Shown here: one piece after another, positions 46,224-54,587 of the stretch | Numbering within the stretch: position 1 is the stretch's first letter | How the letters are laid out: each line of letters opens with the position of its first letter | Origin: DASUPK01 sp036520315 | GTDB taxonomy: Bacteria > Actinomycetota > Thermoleophilia > Solirubrobacterales > 70-9 | Length of the DNA: 64,000 nt | Assembly: GCA_036520315.1 (NCBI GenBank) | Contig: DATDJZ010000030.1 | Coordinates: 1-64,000, forward strand | Reading direction: 5' to 3' | Position numbers and translations under genes: made by a program | Notes under the pieces: generated by a model | Databases searched by the model: none | Told to the model about the DNA's origin: nothing | Seen by the model: the letters and a program-made list of their open reading frames with translations, nothing else

Positions 46224-48119
46224 GTGGATCGGCTCAAGCATCCCGTCTGGCGTCATCGACTGATCCAGATCGCCGCCGACGCAGTCCTCGTCGCCGCGGC
46301 CTACTACCTGGCCTTCAGGTTGCGCTTCCTCGATGCCTCGGGAGGGATCCCGGAGCGCTACGACCACATGGTCGCCAACTCGATCGGATTCGTCGTCGTC
46401 GGCCAGCTGATCGTCTTCTACATCTCCGGCCTCTACGAGAAGTGGTGGCGCTACTTCCGCCTGCCGGACATGATCGCGATCCTCCGCGCCTGCGCGATCT
46501 CGACGGCGATCCTGGCGATCACCTTCCTGCTCCTGAAGCCGTTCGACGACCAGATCCCGCGGTCGGTCATCGTCTCGAACTTCCTGCTCACGGTCTTCCT
46601 CATCGGCGGCGCCCGGCTCCTCGCGAGGATGATCCTGGTGGAGCGGCTCGCCCGCCGCGACGTCCGCGGCGCGCGGCGGGTGCTCGTGATCGGCGCGGGC
46701 TCGGGCGGGCAGATGGTCGCTCGTGAGCTGCAGCTCAATCCCAACCTCGGGGCAAAGGCGATCGGGTTCCTCGATGACGATCCGCGCAAGCGCGGGATGC
46801 GTCTCCACGGCATCAACGTTCTCGGTACGACGGAGGGGGTCGGGGAGATCCTCGACGAGCTCGATCCCGACGAGGTGATCATCGCGATCCCCTCGGCCCC
46901 CGGAGTGCTGCGGGGCCGGGTCGTCACCGCCTGCCGGGAGCGCGACGTGCCCGTGCGCACGCTACCGACCGTCTTCGAGCTGCTCCGCGGCGGCGTGCAG
47001 CTCACCAGACAGCTGCGCGAGGTCCAGGTGGAGGACGTGCTGGGGCGCGAGCCGGTGAAGATGGAGCTCGACCGGGTCGGCGCCTACATGCAGGACAAGG
47101 TCGTGCTCGTGACCGGCGCCGGCGGCTCGATCGGGGCTGAGCTGGTCCGCCAGATCGCCCGGGTGCGCCCGCGGCTGCTGGTCATCCTTGACCACGCCGA
47201 GGACAACCTCTTCCGGATCGACCGCGAGATGATCGAGGAGCGTCACTTCACCCGGATCGAGTCGGTGCTCGCCGACTGCAAGGAGCCCGAGCGGATGCTC
47301 GAGGTGATGCAGCGATTCAAGCCGGTCGTGGTCTTCCACGCAGCCGCCTACAAGCACGTGCCGCTGATGGAGGCCAACCCGCTCGAGGCGATCCGCAACA
47401 ACGCGATCGCGACGCAGGTGACCGCCGAGACCGCGGTCGCCTCGGGATGCGAGCGGTTCGTGCTCGTCTCGACCGACAAGGCGGTCAACCCGCGGACGGT
47501 GATGGGGGCCTCGAAGGCGGTGGCGGAGTGGATCGTCGAGGCGGCCGGCCGAAAGCATCCCCAGACGCGCTTCGTCACCGTGCGCTTCGGCAACGTCCTA
47601 GCCTCCTCGGGCAGCGTGGTGCCGATCTTCCGCAGCCAGATCGAGCGCGGGGGCCCGGTCACGGTCACCGATCCGGAGATGAGCCGCTACTTCATGACCA
47701 TCCCGGAGGCGGTCCAGCTGGTGATCCGCTCGGGCGACCTGGGCGGCGCCAGCGGTGAGGTCTTCGTGCTCGAGATGGGCGAGCCCGTGAAGATCGTCGA
47801 TCTCGCCCACAACATGATCCGCTTGGCCGGCTACGAGCCGGAGGTGGACATCGCGATTGAGTTCGTCGGCGCGCGGCCCGGCGAGAAGCTTCATGAGGAG
47901 CTCTTCAACTCCGATGAGCGCCCCCAGCCGACCGCGGCGGACCGGATCGTCCGCGCCGTTCGCAACGCGCCACGGGATCCGGAGTGGGTGAATGCAACGA
48001 TCAGCCGGCTCGAGTCCCTGGTCAGCTCCGGCGACGAGGCCGACCTCGCCGTTCAGACCGTCGAGCTGGTCATGCAGCGCCGCGCCGCTGCGCTGCCGGT
48101 CGACGACGTGACGGCTTAG
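46224..48119 (+). CDS. FlaA1/WbpM-type membrane nucleotide-sugar dehydratase
   Basis: 631 residues, GTG start. Four membrane helices (about 12-130), a first Rossmann domain (VLVIGAGSGGQMVAREL, GFLDDDPRKRGMRLHG), then the catalytic short-chain dehydrogenase domain with VLVTGAGGSIGAELVRQI, HAAAYKHVPLMEANP, VSTDKAVNPRTVMGASKAVAE and GFGNVLASSGSVVPIF-like RFGNVLASSGSVVP. The catalytic Tyr of YxxxK is Met (MGASK), a mark of UDP-GlcNAc 4,6-dehydratases such as WbpM/PglF. It likely makes UDP-4-keto-6-deoxy-sugar for the polysaccharide locus it opens. Confidence 0.9.
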   Translation: MDRLKHPVWRHRLIQIAADAVLVAAAYYLAFRLRFLDASGGIPERYDHMVANSIGFVVVGQLIVFYISGLYEKWWRYFRLPDMIAILRACAISTAILAITFLLLKPFDDQIPRSVIVSNFLLTVFLIGGARLLARMILVERLARRDVRGARRVLVIGAGSGGQMVARELQLNPNLGAKAIGFLDDDPRKRGMRLHGINVLGTTEGVGEILDELDPDEVIIAIPSAPGVLRGRVVTACRERDVPVRTLPTVFELLRGGVQLTRQLREVQVEDVLGREPVKMELDRVGAYMQDKVVLVTGAGGSIGAELVRQIARVRPRLLVILDHAEDNLFRIDREMIEERHFTRIESVLADCKEPERMLEVMQRFKPVVVFHAAAYKHVPLMEANPLEAIRNNAIATQVTAETAVASGCERFVLVSTDKAVNPRTVMGASKAVAEWIVEAAGRKHPQTRFVTVRFGNVLASSGSVVPIFRSQIERGGPVTVTDPEMSRYFMTIPEAVQLVIRSGDLGGASGEVFVLEMGEPVKIVDLAHNMIRLAGYEPEVDIAIEFVGARPGEKLHEELFNSDERPQPTAADRIVRAVRNAPRDPEWVNATISRLESLVSSGDEADLAVQTVELVMQRRAAALPVDDVTA

Positions 48120-48124
48120 GCAAA

Positions 48125-48178
48125 CGGCTTCGCCATCAAACGGGTTGCTCCTCGCTTCGCCTCAGAGCACCCTCGCCT
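48125..48178 (-). repeat. Dispersed hairpin repeat, copy after the dehydratase gene
   Basis: Minus strand: GGCGAGGG, arm TGCTC, loop TGAGGCGAAGCGAG, arm GAGCA, ACCCGTTT, then GATGGCGAAGCCG. It occupies nearly the whole 76-base spacer to the next gene and is the closest match to the copy at 31041. Confidence 0.8.
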
Positions 48179-48195
48179 AACATCCCGCGCCCCGG

Positions 48196-49023
48196 ATGAG
48201 CAGCCTTCTCAAGGACGTCGGCGCCGTTGCGGGCCTCGCCTCCTTCCTGGGGCTGGCCCTCGTTGCCCTGCTCTATTTCGCTCAGGCGCGGGACATTCGC
48301 CGCCTGCGAGAGAACGCGAGCTTCCTCGTCGAGGCCGGCTCGGAAGACGGCGAGACGGTCACGCCGGCCGAGCGAACCGCGACCGCCGTAGCCGCCAGGA
48401 AGCCCGAGGAGGCTGCCGCCGCGGCCGCCGCGACGGCCCCGAACGACTCCGAGGCCTTCAGGAGAGCCGAGCTGGCCCGCCAGGCGGCCGAGCGCCGGAA
48501 GCGCTTCGAGCAGCGCCGCCGCCGCCCCTCGAACGGCCGAGAGCGTCCCGCTTGGCTCTCCGACTCGAAGGCGATCGCCGCGGTCGTCCTGATCGGGGTG
48601 ATCGTGGTCGCGGGCGCCGCCTACGGCGTCACCCGGATCGTCGGCGGTGGGTCCGAGTCCGATGCGCCGGCCGCCGGGACGAACAAGGGGCCCTGCCCGC
48701 CCGGGCAGACCAGGGTCGCCGTGCTCAACGGGACCCCGACCCCCGGCCTGGCGGCGACCTTCGCCGCTCCGCTGAAGCAGGAGGGCTACAAGACGACACC
48801 GGTCGGCAACACGGACTCACCCTTCAGCACCAGCGTGGTCATGTTCGACCCGCAGCAGGGGAAGGAGTGCGCGGGCGTGATCTCGGAGATCGTCGGCATC
48901 CCCAAGCAGCAGCCGATGGACAATGAGGTCCGCGTCGCCTCGGAGGGGGATCCGGTCGCCGTGGTCCTGGGAGACGACAAGGCCGGCTCGAGTGGGGCCA
49001 GCACGACCGGCTCGGGAATCTGA
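48196..49023 (+). CDS. Membrane-anchored protein with LytR C-terminal (LytR_C) domain
   Basis: 275 residues. A first hydrophobic stretch at about 8-28, a charged Ala/Arg-rich cytoplasmic region (about 30-115, with RRKRFEQRRRRPS), a second helix at about 126-148 and an outer LytR_C domain (about 165-250: TRVAVLNGTPTPGLAATFAAPLKQEGYKT, STSVVMFDPQQGKECAGVISEIVGI). LytR_C usually follows an LCP transferase domain that ligates polymers to peptidoglycan; here the catalytic domain is absent. Lying in the polysaccharide locus, it may help wall attachment. Confidence 0.82.
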   Translation: MSSLLKDVGAVAGLASFLGLALVALLYFAQARDIRRLRENASFLVEAGSEDGETVTPAERTATAVAARKPEEAAAAAAATAPNDSEAFRRAELARQAAERRKRFEQRRRRPSNGRERPAWLSDSKAIAAVVLIGVIVVAGAAYGVTRIVGGGSESDAPAAGTNKGPCPPGQTRVAVLNGTPTPGLAATFAAPLKQEGYKTTPVGNTDSPFSTSVVMFDPQQGKECAGVISEIVGIPKQQPMDNEVRVASEGDPVAVVLGDDKAGSSGASTTGSGI

Positions 49024-49058
49024 GCAAGCTCAGCCGATCGGTCGCCCTGATCTCCGCT

Positions 49059-49442
49059 GTGACGGTGGCTCTGCTGCTCGCCGGCACGGCGACGGCGATC
49101 GTCGTCACGCAGCACCTCCGTGACCAGGGCCCGGTCGCCAGCTCGATCTACTGGAAGATCCGCCCAGGCCCCCGCTACCGAGTCTGCTTCCTCACCTCGC
49201 GCGACGACCAGGTCAGGGTGTCGGTGGTCGACTTCTCGGACCGCCCGATCCGGATCCTGGCCGACAGCGAGCTGCAGGGCGGCGATGACCCGCACTGCTT
49301 CGACTGGGATGGAAAGACCTCGTCCGGTCAGCCCGCGCCGCCGGGCCCGTATCACCTCCAGCTGAGCCTGGAGCGCAATGACCGGACGGCGGTCTCAGGC
49401 GAGCACGTGACGATCCGGACCGGGGAGCTCAACCGTGAGTGA
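49059..49442 (+). CDS. Small secreted or anchored protein with FlgD-Ig-like domain
   Basis: 127 residues from GTG 49059. One N-terminal membrane/signal helix (VALLLAGTATAIVV) and one beta domain (about 30-120) with VRVSVVDFSDRPIRILADSE, HCFDWDGKTSSGQPAPPGPYHLQL, the FlgD_ig pattern of sheet plus WDG...G..xxxGxY. The frame is open to a CTG at 49020 that overlaps the previous stop as CTGA; starting there adds SKLSRSVALISAV and supplies the basic residues a signal helix normally has. Function unknown; probably extracytoplasmic. Confidence 0.75.
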   Translation: MTVALLLAGTATAIVVTQHLRDQGPVASSIYWKIRPGPRYRVCFLTSRDDQVRVSVVDFSDRPIRILADSELQGGDDPHCFDWDGKTSSGQPAPPGPYHLQLSLERNDRTAVSGEHVTIRTGELNRE

Positions 49443-50982
49443 GGCACTGGAGGTCGCCGGCTGTCTCGCGGCCGCGGCGGCGGTGTCGGTCTCCTTACTC
49501 GCCTCGGACGCCCGCCTGAGGGCGACGGGCATCTTGGTCGCGGCCGGCCTGGCCCTCGCTCTGATCGGTGGTCAGGGCTGGGATGACATCCAGAACCTCA
49601 GGGACCACCAGATCGCCTTCGCCGGGGTCATCGTCGCCAGCATCGTGATGTTGTCCGTCGGCGCGGCGGCGATGTTGCGCTGGCCCATCCTGCTCCCGCT
49701 GTTGCTGATCGCCGCGCTGCCGTTCCGGGTTCGCCTGCACGTGGCTGGCGGCGAAGCGGTGAACCTCCTGGTGCCCCTCTATGTGGTGATCGGCTCCGGG
49801 GTGTTGGCGACACTCGTGGCCACGTTTCGCGGCCAGACCAGGCTCCGCTTGCTGCCCAAGCCGCTTGTGCTGGCGCTGGTCGTGGTGGTCTGCCTGTACT
49901 CGCTGCAGACCATCTACTCACCCGACGTCGCCTTCGCGGCTCGCAACGTCGGCTTCTTCCTGATCCCCTTCGCGATCCTCTTTTCCCTGCTCGCGGAGGC
50001 GACCTGGGACCGCCGCCTTCTGAAGCTCGCCCTCCTGGTCCTGCTCGTGGAGGGACTGATCTTCGCCCTGATCGGGATCGGGCAGTTCACCCAGGAGCAC
50101 ATCTTCTGGAACGACAAGCTCGAGGCCTCGAATGATTTCCACTTCTACTTCCGGGTCAATTCGCTCTTCTGGGACCCAAACATCTACGGCCGTTATCTCG
50201 TCCTCTCGATCCTGCTCGCCACGACGACGCTGCTCTGGGCGGCCGACCGGATCAGTGCCTTGGCTCTCGCCGGAGTGGTGGCGATCGCCTTCGCCGGCCT
50301 TCTCTTCGCCTTCTCGCAGACGAGCTTCATAGCCCTGTTCGCCGGGTTGATCGTCCTGGCCGCCCTGCGCTGGAGCTTTCGCTGGACCGCGATTGCGACC
50401 TTGATCGTGATCGTCGTCGCCGGAGCTGGCCTCGTCGTCCGAACCTCGTCCAGCGACTCGACCTCGATCAACACCGAGGGGCATGGGACCTTGGTCTCGG
50501 GCGGCCTGAAGCTCGCTCGCCATCGGCCGTTCTACGGCTACGGCTCGGCGTCCTTCTCCAAGGAATTCGCTCGCGAGGAGAACGTCCCGCCGGGCGACAC
50601 GACGATCTCTCACAGCGAGCCCGTCACCGTCGCCGCCGAGCAGGGGGCGATCGGGGTGCTCGCATATCTTGCCCTCCTCGCCGCCGCCCTCTGGGCCATG
50701 GTCGATGGGATGCGCGGGATGGCTCCGGGATTGGGCGCACCGTTCAGATCGCTCGCGGAAGGGGACCGCGTCGAGCTCACTCCCGCGAGGATCGGGATCG
50801 TCGCAGCCTTCTGCGCACTGCTCGTCCACACGATCGGCTACGCGGCGTACCTGGCCGACCCGCTCACCTGGGCGCTGCTCGCCGCCGGGGGCGTGCTCGC
50901 AGCAGAGGTCGGCGCCGGCGAGTGGCCGCGGCGTGACGCCTCGACCGAGGCGGAATCCGCGGCGGCTCCTACAGTCGCCTGA
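49435..50982 (+). CDS. O-antigen ligase/polymerase (Wzy-type) membrane protein
   Basis: 515 residues, GTG start overlapping the previous gene by eight bases. About twelve membrane helices with one large outer loop (about 335-400) containing GHGTLVSGGLKLARHRPFYGYGSASF and TISHSEPVTVAAEQGAIG, the Wzy_C/WaaL pattern (the H-x-x-x-L/V-x-x-x-x-E-x-G stretch). It most likely polymerises or ligates the lipid-linked repeat unit made by this locus, working on the outer side of the membrane with the flippase encoded next. Confidence 0.85.
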   Translation: MSEALEVAGCLAAAAAVSVSLLASDARLRATGILVAAGLALALIGGQGWDDIQNLRDHQIAFAGVIVASIVMLSVGAAAMLRWPILLPLLLIAALPFRVRLHVAGGEAVNLLVPLYVVIGSGVLATLVATFRGQTRLRLLPKPLVLALVVVVCLYSLQTIYSPDVAFAARNVGFFLIPFAILFSLLAEATWDRRLLKLALLVLLVEGLIFALIGIGQFTQEHIFWNDKLEASNDFHFYFRVNSLFWDPNIYGRYLVLSILLATTTLLWAADRISALALAGVVAIAFAGLLFAFSQTSFIALFAGLIVLAALRWSFRWTAIATLIVIVVAGAGLVVRTSSSDSTSINTEGHGTLVSGGLKLARHRPFYGYGSASFSKEFAREENVPPGDTTISHSEPVTVAAEQGAIGVLAYLALLAAALWAMVDGMRGMAPGLGAPFRSLAEGDRVELTPARIGIVAAFCALLVHTIGYAAYLADPLTWALLAAGGVLAAEVGAGEWPRRDASTEAESAAAPTVA

Positions 50983-50986
50983 TCCG

Positions 50987-52561
50987 ATGACCGGATACCT
51001 CCGCCGCCTGGCGACGACCGGTGCCGCATACACGGCATCGAGCGTGATCTCGAAGCTGATCGCGGTCGCCCTGCTGCCGCTCTACACGCGGTACCTGACC
51101 CCGGCCGATTACGGCGCCGCCGAGGTTCTGGTCACGGGCGTGATCGCGGCCAGCATCGTAATCCGGCTGGGGATCATCGAGGCCCTGCTGCGCTTCTACT
51201 ACCAGGGAGGGGAGGAGCCGGCCCAGGTCGTCAAGACCGCGTTCGCCTCGCTGCTCTGGACGACGACGATCGGCCTGCTGGTGGCCCTTCCGCTGGCTGA
51301 ACCGATCTCGAGGCTCCTACTCGACCACTCCGACCCGGCGCTGATGCGGATCGCGATCTTCGGCCTCTGGGTGTTCACGATGTTCGAGTTCCTCACGGCG
51401 CTCTACCGGATCGACGAGCGGGCCAGGGCCTACTTCGCCTTCACGGTCGCCAACGTGCTGGTGACGATCCCGGTCACCGTCTGGCTGGTCGTGGGGGAGG
51501 ACAAGGGCGCCAGCGGCCTGCTCTTGGGCCAGTACGGCACCGGGGCGGTCTTCCTCGCCGGGCTGGTGATCTCGCAGCGTCACCGCCTTGCCCTGATTCC
51601 GGACTGGGGTCTCTGGCGCCGGATGCTGCGCTGGGGGCTGCCGACGATGCCCGCCGAGCTCTCGCTCTACTCCCTCAACTTCATCGACCGGGTGCTGATC
51701 GTCCGCCTGGTCGGGCTCGGCGACGCCGGCCTTTACAGCCTCTCGGTGAAGTTCGCGCAGGCGGTCAACGTGCTGGTCAAGGGCTTCCAGCTCGCCTGGC
51801 CCCCGCTCGCCTACTCGATCACTGACGACGACGAGGCGCGGCGCGCCTACGCCGTGATCGTCACCTGGTTCGTCTCGGTTACGACCTTCGTCGTCGCGGG
51901 GATGTGGCTGCTCTCCCGCTGGATCGTGCGCGCGCTGGCCGCCCCGGAGTTCTTCGACTCGTACAAGACGATCGGCCTCGTCTCGACCGGCGTGATGCTC
52001 TACGCGCTCTACCTCGTCCTGGTGATCATCCTGGGACGCACCGGGCGAACTGAGTTCAACTTCCCCGCCACCGGCGCGGGAACGCTGGTGAACATCGGAC
52101 TCAACCTGGCGTTGCTTCCCTCGCTCGGGATCGTCGGGGCGGGGATCTCCCTAGTCGCCTCCTACGCCGTGGTGCTGCTGCTGATGTACGTCTTCACGCA
52201 GCGGCTCTTCAAGGTGCCGTACGAGTGGCTGCGGCTCGGCCAGGCCACCGGGCTCGCGACCGTGCTGGTGCTCGCCGGCGAGCTCTTGCTGCCCACCTCG
52301 GGCATCGGCGGCCTGGCCGGCCGTACCGCCCTCTGGCTCGCCTATCCGCTGCTCCTCTGGTGGACTGGCTTCCTGAACGAGGAGGAGCGGCAGGCGGCGG
52401 GCCGGGTCCTCCGACCCTCCTACGTGCGGGCCTCGCTCCGCCGTCTTCGGGAGGCGCCGCCCGAGGAGCCGTCGCCGGAGGAAAGGCACGAGGGTCGCGG
52501 TCCGCGCCTGACCCGCGAGACGCTCGAGGCCGAGCAACGGGATGAAGACGCGATCCGGTAG
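50987..52561 (+). CDS. Polysaccharide flippase (Wzx/MATE-like oligosaccharide flippase)
   Basis: 524 residues from ATG 50987, four bases after the ligase gene. Twelve to fourteen membrane helices. Family start SSVISKLIAVALLPLYTRYLTPADYGAAEVL is typical, and GLPTMPAELSLYSLNFIDRVLIVRLVGLGDAGLYSLSVKFA matches the second half of Polysacc_synt proteins. The C-terminal 65 residues are soluble, charged and proline-rich. It probably moves undecaprenyl-linked repeat units to the outer face for the Wzy-like enzyme. Confidence 0.88.
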   Translation: MTGYLRRLATTGAAYTASSVISKLIAVALLPLYTRYLTPADYGAAEVLVTGVIAASIVIRLGIIEALLRFYYQGGEEPAQVVKTAFASLLWTTTIGLLVALPLAEPISRLLLDHSDPALMRIAIFGLWVFTMFEFLTALYRIDERARAYFAFTVANVLVTIPVTVWLVVGEDKGASGLLLGQYGTGAVFLAGLVISQRHRLALIPDWGLWRRMLRWGLPTMPAELSLYSLNFIDRVLIVRLVGLGDAGLYSLSVKFAQAVNVLVKGFQLAWPPLAYSITDDDEARRAYAVIVTWFVSVTTFVVAGMWLLSRWIVRALAAPEFFDSYKTIGLVSTGVMLYALYLVLVIILGRTGRTEFNFPATGAGTLVNIGLNLALLPSLGIVGAGISLVASYAVVLLLMYVFTQRLFKVPYEWLRLGQATGLATVLVLAGELLLPTSGIGGLAGRTALWLAYPLLLWWTGFLNEEERQAAGRVLRPSYVRASLRRLREAPPEEPSPEERHEGRGPRLTRETLEAEQRDEDAIR

Positions 52562-52572
52562 GGCGGCCCGCA

Positions 52573-52596
52573 GCCCCGGCGCGGCCCAATCGGGGC
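52573..52596. terminator. Possible bidirectional terminator between convergent genes
   Basis: GCCCCG and CGGGGC pair across a 12-base loop in the 54-base spacer between the flippase and the convergent glycosyltransferase gene; a palindrome CCTCCGGAGG follows at once. There is no T-tract, so this is a weak call. Confidence 0.25.
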
Positions 52597-52615
52597 CTCC
52601 GGAGGCGGTTTCGCA

Positions 52616-53638
52616 TCAGGGGGTGGCTGCCCGCTCCAGGATCTCCGCCATGCGCGCGGCCTGCCGCTTCACGTCGTGCTCGGCAGCGGCCAGGCGCGCG
52701 GCCGGGTTGGGCGATGGCTTGCTTGCCGCCAGCTCCATGGCGTGCGGGAGGGCCGCGGGATCCTGTGGGTCCACCAGGACGCCCGCCTCGGGGGTGACGA
52801 ACTCCGGGGGCCCGCCGTTGCTGGTGGCGATCACGGTGCGCTCCATCGCCATCCCTTCGAGGGTCGCCTGCCCGAACGGCTCGATCAGCGAGGGCTGACA
52901 GAGCACGTCGCAGGCGGCGATCCAGTCCGGCACCTCCGACTGCGGGACGCGTCCCATCAGGGCGACGTTGGGTCTCCCCTCGAGCTCCGGGCGCAGGGGG
53001 CCGTCTCCGACGAATGCGAGGCGCCCTCGCCCAAGTGAGGCGAAGGCCTCGGCCAGGCGGACCACGTTCTTGCGCTCGATCAGCGAGCCGACGCAGAGGA
53101 AGGCGGGCCCGTCGCCATCCCAGCCCAGCTCGCGGCGCGCGTCGGCGGCGGAGCGGGGGGAGAACGCATCCAGGTCCACCCCGCAGTCCGCGACTTCGAT
53201 CTTCGGTGCCGCTTCAGGGATCTTCTCCGTCAGCTGACCGGCGAGCCAGTGTGAGTTTGCGATCAAGGCGGAGGAGCGATTCAGGACCCAGCGGGTGGCG
53301 GCGGTGACTCCCCGAATCCGGCCGACGTTGGCGACGTCCTGGCCATGGGCCATCACGACCAGGGGCGCCCCGGCGGCGCGCGCAGCGAGGGCGCCGGCGG
53401 CTCCTGCGGGGAACAGGAAGTGAGCGAAGACGACGTCGGGACGGAATTCCTTCGCCGCCGCCCGAGCCTTGCGAACCAAGGTCAGGTACTCGGTCGGTGG
53501 CCCGCCCCGGCGGCTGATCGAGGCGACCTCCACCTCGTGTCCCAGGCTCTCGATCGCCCGCGTCAGGGGTACCAGGAAGCTGCCCAGGTCCGGGTGCTCC
53601 GGGCTGGGCCACATCTGCGTGACCTCGAGGATCCGCAT
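52616..53638 (-). CDS. Glycosyltransferase family 4 protein
   Basis: 340 residues from ATG 53638. GT-B fold: N-terminal ILEVTQMWPSPEHPDLGSFLVPL and FAHFLFPAGAAGALAA; acceptor-side VVMAHGQDV; C-terminal donor domain with FLCVGSLIERKNVVRLAEAF, VGDGPLRPEL, CDVLCQPSLIEPFGQATLEGMAM (E-x7-E motif). Cytosolic, transfers a sugar from a nucleotide donor to the growing lipid-linked unit. It is two bases after the upstream GT2 gene, both leftward within the otherwise rightward locus. Confidence 0.9.
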   Translation of the reverse strand: MRILEVTQMWPSPEHPDLGSFLVPLTRAIESLGHEVEVASISRRGGPPTEYLTLVRKARAAAKEFRPDVVFAHFLFPAGAAGALAARAAGAPLVVMAHGQDVANVGRIRGVTAATRWVLNRSSALIANSHWLAGQLTEKIPEAAPKIEVADCGVDLDAFSPRSAADARRELGWDGDGPAFLCVGSLIERKNVVRLAEAFASLGRGRLAFVGDGPLRPELEGRPNVALMGRVPQSEVPDWIAACDVLCQPSLIEPFGQATLEGMAMERTVIATSNGGPPEFVTPEAGVLVDPQDPAALPHAMELAASKPSPNPAARLAAAEHDVKRQAARMAEILERAATP

Positions 53639-53640
53639 GC

Positions 53641-54570
53641 CTACGAGCCTATGGCGCGGTTGTAGTCGTCGGCCGCCTCGCGGATGCCGTCGCCGTGGCC
53701 CGGCAGCAGAGCCTGGCGCGCGTGCAGCCAGTAGCGGCGCGGCGAGTGGCCGGGCAGGACGAGGGCGGCTAGAGCGCGCAGGGCGTAGGGCCAGGCGAGC
53801 AGCGGCCGAAGCAGCGCCGCCCGAGCGCGGCCCAGGTGCTTGCGCAGGTAGCGGTCCCGGCCGCGGTGGTACTCGACGATCCGGCGCTCGGCTCCGGCCG
53901 CGTCCTGCGCCATCTGGTCGTGGTGGATCGCCCGCGCCGAGGGCACGTAGAGGATGCGCCAGCCGGCGTCGGTGAGGCGCGTGCAGAAGTCGGTCTCGTC
54001 GGAGTAGACGAAGAAGTCGGGATCGAAGCCGCCGACCTCGAGCGCCGCCTCGCGCCGGACGAGCATGGCGCTCGACTGCACCCATCCGACGGGACGGGTC
54101 CCCTCGCCGCCGCTCTCGACGGTGAACCGGCGATGCAGGAAGAGGGCGCCCGCGAGCGCGGTCTCGGCGCTTGGCAGCCGCCAGGCGCAGGGCACCGGGC
54201 GGCCCTCGGGGGAAAGCAGCTGCGCTCCGGCGACCGCCGCACGCTTGTCCGCGCGCAGTGCCCCGACCAGGGCGGGAACGGCGCCGGGCCGAAGCTCGGA
54301 GTCCTCGTTGAGCAGCAGGCAGAACTCGCCGCGAGCTGCCTCGATCAGGCGGCTGTCGTTGGCTGCCTTGCCCTCACGTCGGTCGAGCGGGATCAGCCTG
54401 ATCTCGTGGTCCAGAGCCCTGACCGCGTCCGCGGAGCCGTCGTCGGAGGCGTTGTCGAGCACCAGCACCTCGTACTCCAGATCGGGCGGCGCGGTGCGCT
54501 CGATCGCCTCCAGACAGGCGAGCAGAAACTCTCGCCCGTTCGTGTTGACCACGCAGTAGGAGAGCAGCAC
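53641..54570 (-). CDS. Glycosyltransferase family 2 (rhamnosyltransferase-like)
   Basis: 309 residues, GTG start. GT-A fold: VVNTNGREFLLACLEAIER, VLVLDNASDDGSADAV, LLLNEDSELRPGAVPALV (DxD region as NEDSE), VGWVQSSAMLVRREAALEVGGFDPDFFVYSDETDFCTRLTDAGW. This pattern is common in actinobacterial rhamnosyl- and galactofuranosyl-transferases. A C-terminal hydrophobic hairpin may hold it at the membrane. Its start codon is 17 bases from that of the divergent GT4 gene. Confidence 0.9.
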   Translation of the reverse strand: MLLSYCVVNTNGREFLLACLEAIERTAPPDLEYEVLVLDNASDDGSADAVRALDHEIRLIPLDRREGKAANDSRLIEAARGEFCLLLNEDSELRPGAVPALVGALRADKRAAVAGAQLLSPEGRPVPCAWRLPSAETALAGALFLHRRFTVESGGEGTRPVGWVQSSAMLVRREAALEVGGFDPDFFVYSDETDFCTRLTDAGWRILYVPSARAIHHDQMAQDAAGAERRIVEYHRGRDRYLRKHLGRARAALLRPLLAWPYALRALAALVLPGHSPRRYWLHARQALLPGHGDGIREAADDYNRAIGS

Positions 54571-54586
54571 GGCGAGAATGCTCGCC
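54571..54586. promoter_or_regulatory. Perfect inverted repeat between two divergent start codons
   Basis: GGCGAG-AATG-CTCGCC fills the 17-base gap between the GT2 (leftward) and GT4 (rightward) genes. It could be an operator, an RNA hairpin masking the start site, or simply the two ribosome-binding sites facing each other. Confidence 0.4.
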
Positions 54587-54587
54587 C

